From an uncultured Parasutterella sp. (lineage in GTDB: Bacteria > Pseudomonadota > Gammaproteobacteria > Burkholderiales > Burkholderiaceae_F): 28,696 nt of DNA. Below, piece after piece: positions 23,231 to 28,696 of the stretch. Position numbers and translations under genes: made by a program. The stretch covers positions 1-28,696 of the forward strand of contig CAAFTZ010000069.1 in the NCBI GenBank assembly GCA_900766055.1. Reading direction: 5' to 3'. Under the pieces are notes generated by a model. The model saw only the letters and a list, made by a program, of their open reading frames with translations. It did no database searches and was not told where the DNA came from. How positions within the stretch are numbered: the first letter of the stretch is position 1; every line of letters begins with the position of its first letter.

Positions 23231-25225
23231 TCAGGCCTGCCCTGCGTTTCCGGGCTCAGCCCCCTCTGCCTGAGGCGCTTCCGGGGGGACCGCTTCCGGA
23301 GCCTCAACTTCGGCTTCGATCTCTTCCTCTTCCAGATCCTCTTCGTGGCTTTCGTTCAGCACTTTAATGAGGCTGCACTCCATGACCAAGGATAGATAGT
23401 CGAGGTTCAAAACCTTCATCAGGACGCTCTGACCACGGGGAAGCTCCGGCAGTCCGGGGACGCGCTGAGCCATCGGCAGACCTTCAATTCTGACGAGGTC
23501 GCCTTTAACCACTGTGGCCTTGAGCTCATTGATGCCTTCCTGCTCAATCCATCGCATCGACCAGTAGCGATCCATGCGGGACTGGAAGTCATTGAATGCC
23601 GAGTAATTGGAATCGAACGTAGAAATGATCGAGAAGAGCTCGGAGTCATTATTGCGGTACGGAGCTTTTTCGCCTTTGAGTGTCGCAATAATCTGGCGCT
23701 GGTTGACCATGTCGACATAACGGCGCAGCGGAGAAGTCGACCAGGCGTAGTACGGAACACCGATGCCGTCGTGCGGTCCGGGAACGCTCGTCATCTTGAC
23801 GCGGCCCATTCTCTGAGAACGATAGATACCGGCAACATCTCTTTCTTCCAGCCAGCCGCCCCAGGTCGAATTCGCAAAAATCATCATTTCGGCCACGAGC
23901 AGATCCAAAGGATCCCCTCTGCGACGCCCCTTCAGTTCGATTTCCGCATTCTCATCTTCTCCCTTCAGGCTGAAGTACCAATCGATACGTCCGACGGGTT
24001 CCGGTCTGCCGCGAACCTCTTCGCGGCCTTTCAGAAGCTTCTTAGCAAACTTCCACAGCCAAATAAGCTCGGGACCGTAAGGCACCGGAAGGTTACCCTC
24101 TTGAATGGCTTCTTCTGTCACCTTATCGGCAATCAGGTCGTATCGCAGATTTTTTTCGATTTTGATGCGTTCGAGGCGCGTATCCGTAGAGAGAACGGCA
24201 AGCGTCTCGTTGTCGACAACGGCGTAGAGCGAAACGACGGGACAGATCAGTCCTTCGTCCAAAGAGAAGGCTGCCACCCATTCTTTCGGCAGCATCGTCG
24301 TCTTAAGGCCCGGCGCGTAGACGGTCGACATTCTTTCCCGCGCGACTAAGTCGATATCGGACCCCGGCTGAATCCCCAGGCCCGGTGCGGAAATATGAAT
24401 ACCGACTCGTGTTTTTCCGTCTTCGAGCGGCGTTACCGACAAAGCATCATCAATTTCCGTGGTTTCCGAATCGTCAATGGAAAAAGCCACTGCATCTGAC
24501 AAAGGAAGTTCGTCATGGGCTTCACGGTGAGGCTGAGAAAGGCTCTCCGGAAAGTTCTTTCCTTTCGGGAAGTTAATCATGAAGAAGCTTTCCACATGCC
24601 AGCGCCAGGCATTCGGTATCGCTCCGACATCAAGCAGCAGGCGAAGCGGCATACAGCTGAGTTTGTCGCTCGCTTCATTCAGAGCCTTCCACTCGATAGA
24701 GTTCTTATCAGGGCGAACCAAAAGCTCAATGGCCTTATTGGCAATTTCTGCCGGCGCCTTGTGCTCCTCGATGAGCATCTGAACATAAGAGTCTTTCTGC
24801 TCTTCGAGTTTTTTCTTTCTTTCAATCGCGGCTAAGGCCAGCTTCAGTGTCTCCGCAGGCGCCTTGCGGTATTTGCCGCGACCTTTTCGGTAGAAATAAA
24901 CAGGATTGGAATGCAGACGAAGAATCGTTGCTGCCCGCTGAATCGGTGTAACGCTGTCTCCGAAATATTCGGCTGCAATGGTTTTAAAGTCGAACTCGTC
25001 ATCGGGCGCGAATTCCCAGAGAATTTCCAGATCGATCTCTTCGGCTTCCTGCTGGGCTCGAGCTAAGAATTCCGCCGGTGACGGGCTGTTGTACGTCACG
25101 AAGATATGAGAGCGCTTAACTTTTATTCTTTTTCCTGTCGGTAATTCAACTTGGCAGGCCGAATCAGTGCCGGACATCTCTGTTCCGACTTTAAAGGCTC
25201 CGTCTTCTTCAAAAAATAAATTCAT
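23231..25225 (-). CDS. RNB-family exoribonuclease (RNase II/R superfamily)
   Basis: A 664-residue protein with the RNB catalytic domain at about 235-560. The metal-binding acidic cluster is in FSIDDSETTEIDDALSV (D251, D252, D259, D260), and YAWSTSPLRRYVDMVNQRQI is the second signature, as in RNase II and RNase R. These enzymes degrade single-stranded RNA from the 3' end. The N-terminal 230 residues are helical and charged, unlike the cold-shock domains of E. coli RNase R. After a weak S1-like segment (about 575-625) the C-terminus is a Glu/Pro/Ala-rich acidic tail of about 40 residues. AGAAAGGA precedes the ATG. It lies between a YqiA-like esterase and aroE. Confidence 0.92.
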   Translation of the reverse strand: MNLFFEEDGAFKVGTEMSGTDSACQVELPTGKRIKVKRSHIFVTYNSPSPAEFLARAQQEAEEIDLEILWEFAPDDEFDFKTIAAEYFGDSVTPIQRAATILRLHSNPVYFYRKGRGKYRKAPAETLKLALAAIERKKKLEEQKDSYVQMLIEEHKAPAEIANKAIELLVRPDKNSIEWKALNEASDKLSCMPLRLLLDVGAIPNAWRWHVESFFMINFPKGKNFPESLSQPHREAHDELPLSDAVAFSIDDSETTEIDDALSVTPLEDGKTRVGIHISAPGLGIQPGSDIDLVARERMSTVYAPGLKTTMLPKEWVAAFSLDEGLICPVVSLYAVVDNETLAVLSTDTRLERIKIEKNLRYDLIADKVTEEAIQEGNLPVPYGPELIWLWKFAKKLLKGREEVRGRPEPVGRIDWYFSLKGEDENAEIELKGRRRGDPLDLLVAEMMIFANSTWGGWLEERDVAGIYRSQRMGRVKMTSVPGPHDGIGVPYYAWSTSPLRRYVDMVNQRQIIATLKGEKAPYRNNDSELFSIISTFDSNYSAFNDFQSRMDRYWSMRWIEQEGINELKATVVKGDLVRIEGLPMAQRVPGLPELPRGQSVLMKVLNLDYLSLVMECSLIKVLNESHEEDLEEEEIEAEVEAPEAVPPEAPQAEGAEPGNAGQA

Positions 25226-25383
25226 TGCGTCCTTTCTTATTTTGACGTTATGACTGACTGGTATTACCTGTTCTCGGTAGAGTTTAAGCCTATCGTTTGC
25301 GGCTCAAACGTAAATTCTTAAACGCCTGTGGACAGTTACCCGCCTTGGGAACAGGCGCTACTTCATTTCCGTTCAAAAAACGG
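25226..25383 (-). other. Structured leader upstream of the RNB ribonuclease gene
   Basis: GTTTAAG (25282-25288) pairs with CTTAAAC (25317-25323) around an inner hairpin CGTTTG (25294-25299)/CAAACG (25305-25310). Right beside it CGCCTGT (25323-25329) pairs with ACAGGCG (25351-25357). These would fold in the 5' untranslated region if transcription enters from the esterase side. The CGCCTGT hairpin could instead be a weak end signal for mpl-yqiA. Confidence 0.45.
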
Positions 25384-25956
25384 CTATTCCGCTAAAAAAC
25401 TCATGATCTCTTGGATATGAGGTGCGAAGTCCGTAATTCTATGGTCTCCGTCCGGAATCTTCACAATCTTTGTATCTTTTAGAAAATCCTGAGTCTGCGT
25501 AGGATCCAGGACCTCGTCTTTGAGACTGATGAGCGAAAGATAATCCTGAGGCTTCTTCAAATCCTTTACCAGCATCTTTTCGAGCTGGATCATGAATTCG
25601 GGACAAACATACATTTCACGGTCAAGGCCGCTCACCTTGTGCCAGCCCGGCTGGAAATCTACCTTTCCCCAGTTGCCCAAAGCAGGATTGAGCAATACAG
25701 CTTTTACCACCGGAAGATGCTCTTTTGCCCACGCTGCATAAAAGCCTCCGAGTGAAGAGCCGATCACATCGACTGGGCCTCCTTTAAGGTCTTCTTTGAT
25801 CAGCTTGGACAGAAACTCGGCGACCTCTTCAGGCGACATGTAGAGTTCCGGAGCGATAAAGGGCTTGCCGATCTTTTCATGCGCTTCTCGGAGAAGCTTG
25901 GGCTTCGCAGAATTCGGGTGCGACAAGAAACCGTGCAGATAAAGAGTAGGACACAT
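25384..25956 (-). CDS. YqiA/YcfP-family alpha/beta hydrolase (predicted esterase)
   Basis: A 190-residue protein with a small alpha/beta-hydrolase fold: LYLHGFLSHPNSAK at the N-terminus (oxyanion region), nucleophile serine in GSSLGGFYA (about 66-74), an acidic residue in SLKDEVLDPTQ and the catalytic histidine in PDGDHRITDF. This matches the UPF0227/YqiA group of small esterases; the natural substrate is not known to me. It starts 4 bp after the mpl stop, so the two are surely co-transcribed. Confidence 0.88.
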   Translation of the reverse strand: MCPTLYLHGFLSHPNSAKPKLLREAHEKIGKPFIAPELYMSPEEVAEFLSKLIKEDLKGGPVDVIGSSLGGFYAAWAKEHLPVVKAVLLNPALGNWGKVDFQPGWHKVSGLDREMYVCPEFMIQLEKMLVKDLKKPQDYLSLISLKDEVLDPTQTQDFLKDTKIVKIPDGDHRITDFAPHIQEIMSFLAE

Positions 25957-25960
25957 GAGG

Positions 25961-27319
25961 TTAGGCTCCGAACTTAGATTTCAATCCGTCCAGCAGTTTC
26001 TTGTGGACGCCGCCGAAGCCGCCGTTGCTCATCACTAAGATCGTATCACCCTGTTCTGCCTGCCCTACGACGTCTTTCACAAGGGCTTCAAGATCCTTAA
26101 ATTCTTCAGCCTTTTCGCCGAGCGGCGCCAAAGCAGCTGCCGTATCCCACCGGACGGCCGGTCCCTGATAACAAAACACTTTATCGGCTTGAACCAAACT
26201 ACCCGGAAGCTGGGCCTTCATCGTGCCGAGTTTCATCGTATTGGAGCGCGGTTCGAGAACGGCCAAGAGACGACCTGTTTGATACTTGCTGCGCACGGCT
26301 TTGATCGTTTCTTCGATCGCCGTCGGATGGTGGGCAAAGTCATCAATCACTTTGATGTCAGCCACTTCTCCCTTGACTTCCATGCGGCGTTTGACGCCTT
26401 CAAAGCGGGATAGCGCATCCACAGCTCTTTCTGCACTGACGCCCGCATTCACCGCAGCCGCGACCGCAGCCGACGCATTCAGCAAATTGTGTTCGCCGGG
26501 CAGAGCGAGCTCAAAACGCCCGACCTCTTTGCCGCCGGCAAACAGTCGAGCGCCTTCATGCTCAACCAAACGCCAATCGCAGACGGAAGATGTTCCGAAG
26601 CTTTCAGCCGGTGTCCACAAGCCCATCTTCAGTACGCGATGGAGCGCGTCGGAAGCTTCGTTGAAAATCACTTTCCCGTGAGACGGAATCGTGCGCACCA
26701 AATGATGAAATTGGCGTTCAATCGCTTCTAAGTTCGGGAAAATATCAGCGTGATCGTATTCGAGGTTATTCAGAATGACCGTGCGGGGACGATAGTGCAC
26801 AAACTTGCTGCGTTTATCAAAGAAGGCAGTGTCATATTCATCGGCTTCGATCACGAAATACTCCGACTCGGTCAGGCGAGCCGAATGTCCGAAATTCTGA
26901 GGAACACCGCCGATCAGGAAACTCGGATTCAATCCGCAGTCTTCCAAAATCCAAGCCAGCATCGAGCTGGTTGTGGTTTTACCGTGTGTCCCGGCAACGG
27001 CAAGCACGTGACGGCCGTTCAGAATATTCTCTTGCAGCCATTGTGGTCCGGAGGTGTAAGGCAGTCCGCGGTTGAGAATTTCCTCGAGCAAAGGATTGCC
27101 TCGACTGATTGCATTGCCGATGACATATAAGTCAGCACCGTTATCCAGCTGCTCAGGGTCGTAACCCTCTATTAAGTGAATTCCGGCTTGTTCGAGCTGA
27201 TCCGACATCGGAGGATAAACGCCGGCGTCGCAGCCGCTGACCTCAATACCAAGACTTTTTGCAAGCTGGGCTATGCCGCCCATAAATGTGCCGCAAATAC
27301 CGAGAATATAAATATGCAC
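25961..27319 (-). CDS. mpl: Mpl: UDP-MurNAc:tripeptide (L-Ala-gamma-D-Glu-meso-Dap) ligase
   Basis: A 452-residue Mur-ligase-family enzyme that reattaches the recycled tripeptide to UDP-MurNAc, saving peptidoglycan fragments. It begins IYILGICGTFMGGIAQLA, typical of Mpl, and has the ATP site AGTHGKTTT (about 109-117), DEYDTAFFDKRSKF and NNLEYDHADIFPNL, which distinguish Mpl from MurC. The middle has LPGEHNLLNASAA and the C-terminal part IDDFAHHPTAI and EPRSNTMKLG. The start is GTG at 27319, with AGGA 8 bp upstream. The lytic transglycosylase at 13647-14561 makes peptidoglycan fragments, but the two are not linked in position. Confidence 0.96.
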   Translation of the reverse strand: MHIYILGICGTFMGGIAQLAKSLGIEVSGCDAGVYPPMSDQLEQAGIHLIEGYDPEQLDNGADLYVIGNAISRGNPLLEEILNRGLPYTSGPQWLQENILNGRHVLAVAGTHGKTTTSSMLAWILEDCGLNPSFLIGGVPQNFGHSARLTESEYFVIEADEYDTAFFDKRSKFVHYRPRTVILNNLEYDHADIFPNLEAIERQFHHLVRTIPSHGKVIFNEASDALHRVLKMGLWTPAESFGTSSVCDWRLVEHEGARLFAGGKEVGRFELALPGEHNLLNASAAVAAAVNAGVSAERAVDALSRFEGVKRRMEVKGEVADIKVIDDFAHHPTAIEETIKAVRSKYQTGRLLAVLEPRSNTMKLGTMKAQLPGSLVQADKVFCYQGPAVRWDTAAALAPLGEKAEEFKDLEALVKDVVGQAEQGDTILVMSNGGFGGVHKKLLDGLKSKFGA

Positions 27320-27393
27320 GATAGAATCCTCGCTAAATCAATGTGTGGCATTGTGCCACGACTGATCGGAAGAATCCTACCGACGTAATTATT

Positions 27394-28035
27394 ATGAGAA
27401 GAACAGACACCCGCGGACTGGCAGCAGAAGCAGCCGCCATCATTGCCGAAGGCGTACCCGACTGGAGCGAGGCAAGACGCAAACTCGCCGAAGAATACGA
27501 AATCACTTCAAGTGCGCAACTGCCGGACGATGACGCCATCGAATCCGCGCTGCGAGAGCATTACGCCATTTTTGATCCAAAAGGTCATGCGGAACGCCTT
27601 TGGGAACTTAGAAGAGCGGCGTTAATCGTCATGAAAGAAGTGAGTGATTACAAACCTCTTCTTATCCGAGGAGTGCTGAACGGGTGCGCAGACAAATATT
27701 CAGACATTTACATTGCAGTTGAGTGCGATGATGCGAAATCTCTTGAAATCGATCTAATTGATCGGGAAATTGAGATTGAGGTTCTGCCGAACGAGCGGCC
27801 CGGGAAGGACGAACCCGTCGAAGAGATCATTTTCGAAGCTCCGATCATTAAAGGCGGCTATTTTAACCGTGAGCAACTCGCTGTTTGGGTTCGCTTAAAG
27901 GTTTTTGAGAATCGGGCAAAGATCAAAAATCTGACAAAGAAAGCGCCTGATCCTTGGCAAATCGAGGAAGAAACCGCAAAAACCGCCGATATCAAACAAC
28001 TCGAAAGACTGATTTCGCTCACAGAAGAGAAATAG
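27394..28035 (+). CDS. Nucleotidyltransferase-like conserved protein
   Basis: A 213-residue protein from the ATG at 27394, chosen because it begins RRTDTRGLAAEAAAIIAEG, the likely family N-terminus. The middle part GVLNGCADKYSDIYIAVECD resembles the GS-x-SDID pattern of minimal nucleotidyltransferases in weaker form, and is preceded by a helical segment with REHYAIFDPKGHAERLWELRR. Related betaproteobacterial proteins are conserved and poorly described, sometimes annotated as nucleotidyltransferase. The three catalytic acids are not fully convincing. It is divergent from mpl with 74 bp between. Confidence 0.72.
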   Translation: MRRTDTRGLAAEAAAIIAEGVPDWSEARRKLAEEYEITSSAQLPDDDAIESALREHYAIFDPKGHAERLWELRRAALIVMKEVSDYKPLLIRGVLNGCADKYSDIYIAVECDDAKSLEIDLIDREIEIEVLPNERPGKDEPVEEIIFEAPIIKGGYFNREQLAVWVRLKVFENRAKIKNLTKKAPDPWQIEEETAKTADIKQLERLISLTEEK

Positions 28036-28080
28036 GTATTTACCCTAAATCAAGTCTTATCTTCTTTTAATTTCGTGCAA

Positions 28081-28171
28081 TTTCTAAGCCGTTTTTTGAC
28101 GAAAAACGTTAGAAATCAGAAACAAGTTAGGCTAACTTATTGAAGAATTAGGCGCAAATAGCGTCTATACT
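28081..28171 (+). promoter_or_regulatory. Inverted repeats and -10 box upstream of aroQ
   Basis: TTTCTAA (28081-28087) and CGTTTTT (28090-28096) pair with AAAAACGTTAGAAA (28102-28115), a 14-bp stem with a 2-nt bulge. AAGTTAG-G-CTAACTT (28124-28138) is a perfect palindrome. TATACT (28166-28171) is a good -10 box; TTGAAG (28140-28145) is 20 bp upstream, longer than ideal. The palindrome sits just before the -35 region, as expected for an operator. Confidence 0.42.
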
Positions 28172-28216
28172 AGGCGAAAAACTCATTTAGCTGCGATTTA
28201 GCCCGCGGCTTGGCCT

Positions 28217-28651
28217 ATGAAAAAATTACTTTTGATAAATGGTCCGAACCTCAACCTTTTAGGAACCCGAGAACCGGACAAATACGGTACGACAACGCTT
28301 GCCGAGATCGAAACCGACTTAAGAGCCTTCGTTGAATCTACCGGCGGAACACTTGCTGCCTATCAAAGCAACCACGAAGGTGATCTTGTCGATAGGATCC
28401 AGCAGGCAGCAAAAGAAGGTATCGAAGCGGTCATCATCAACCCCGGCGCTTACACACATACCAGCATCGCAATTCGCGATGCCTTTTTGTCTGTAAAGAT
28501 TCCGTTTATCGAAGTTCATTTATCCAACATTTTTAAGCGCGAGGAATTCAGACACCACTCTTATCTGTCTGACATCGCCGAAGGCTGCATCATCGGCCTC
28601 GGAGTGCACGGCTATTTTTCTGCCGCCGCATACTTCCTTACCGCAGAATAA
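28217..28651 (+). CDS. aroQ: 3-dehydroquinate dehydratase, type II
   Basis: A 144-residue enzyme converting 3-dehydroquinate to 3-dehydroshikimate in the shikimate pathway, usually as a dodecamer. Conserved features are LLINGPNLNLLGTREPDKYG with catalytic Y23, QSNHEGDLVDRI, INPGAYTHTSIAIRDA, and EVHLSN with catalytic H101. The length is normal. No clear ribosome site precedes the ATG. It lies 32 bp before accB, the common order in Betaproteobacteria. Confidence 0.97.
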   Translation: MKKLLLINGPNLNLLGTREPDKYGTTTLAEIETDLRAFVESTGGTLAAYQSNHEGDLVDRIQQAAKEGIEAVIINPGAYTHTSIAIRDAFLSVKIPFIEVHLSNIFKREEFRHHSYLSDIAEGCIIGLGVHGYFSAAAYFLTAE

Positions 28652-28683
28652 TTTTCCTAATTTATATATAGAAAGGCATTTCT

Positions 28684-28696
28684 ATGGACTTGAGAA
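28684..28696 (+). CDS. accB: Start of accB (biotin carboxyl carrier protein), truncated by window edge
   Basis: Only MDLR is visible, after an AGAAAGG ribosome site 7 bp upstream. AccB in Betaproteobacteria often begins MDLRKLKTLI and follows aroQ, so position and the first residues support the call, but the sequence is too short to be sure. Confidence 0.6.

Noticed and set aside
1..28696. CRISPR arrays, tRNA or rRNA genes
   Set aside because: I looked for regularly spaced direct repeats, cloverleaf-like segments and conserved rRNA stretches in the gaps and found none.

Overview
The window looks like a chromosome segment of a gut-type betaproteobacterium, most likely Sutterellaceae (Sutterella/Parasutterella relatives). 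This is inferred from protein character and gene order: aroQ directly followed by an accB start beginning MDLR, tkt-gap-pgk in a row, mpl beside a nucleotidyltransferase-like gene, and a heme-less exported flavoprotein reductase of the kind that is very numerous in that family. No rRNA, tRNA or CRISPR array was seen. Almost every gene is intact and closely packed; the exceptions are the left edge and one AT-rich gap of about 600 bp.

Left edge (1-953): the 3' part of an IscB-type RuvC/HNH nuclease gene runs off the window. It ends against the remnant of a cyclase-family (kynurenine formamidase-like) gene on the opposite strand, which lacks its 3' end and also carries a frameshift. A DedA membrane protein gene with a clear terminator follows (1100-1812). 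Next is an AT-rich, gene-free stretch (1813-2396).

Centre of interest (2430-8304): six closely spaced plus-strand genes look like one operon. They encode an unrecognised Trp/His-rich protein with about 11 membrane segments, a Tat-exported metallo-beta-lactamase-fold enzyme, a CobW/COG0523 metal-chaperone GTPase with an unexplained N-terminal region of about 240 residues, and an ExbB-ExbD-TonB energy-transducing trio. Taken together they suggest a metal-dependent extracytoplasmic enzyme or uptake system that combines metal delivery with outer-membrane transport. I cannot match the whole set to a described pathway.

8388-12743 (minus strand): tkt, gap and pgk form a central carbon cluster with a hairpin between gap and pgk. 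12924-17889 holds rsmE, an exported lytic transglycosylase, a Crp/Fnr regulator that overlaps the end of a convergent MFS exporter gene, and a DUF1848 protein with a radical-SAM-like cysteine motif at its C-terminus.

17914-27319 (minus strand): an exported FAD-dependent reductase, an exported histidine acid phosphatase, mgtE, aroE, an RNB-family ribonuclease whose upstream region can fold into nested hairpins, a YqiA-like esterase, and mpl (murein peptide recycling). 27394-28696 (plus strand): a nucleotidyltransferase-like gene, aroQ, and the first codons of accB. The window therefore carries two shikimate-pathway genes, aroE and aroQ, about 5 kb apart.
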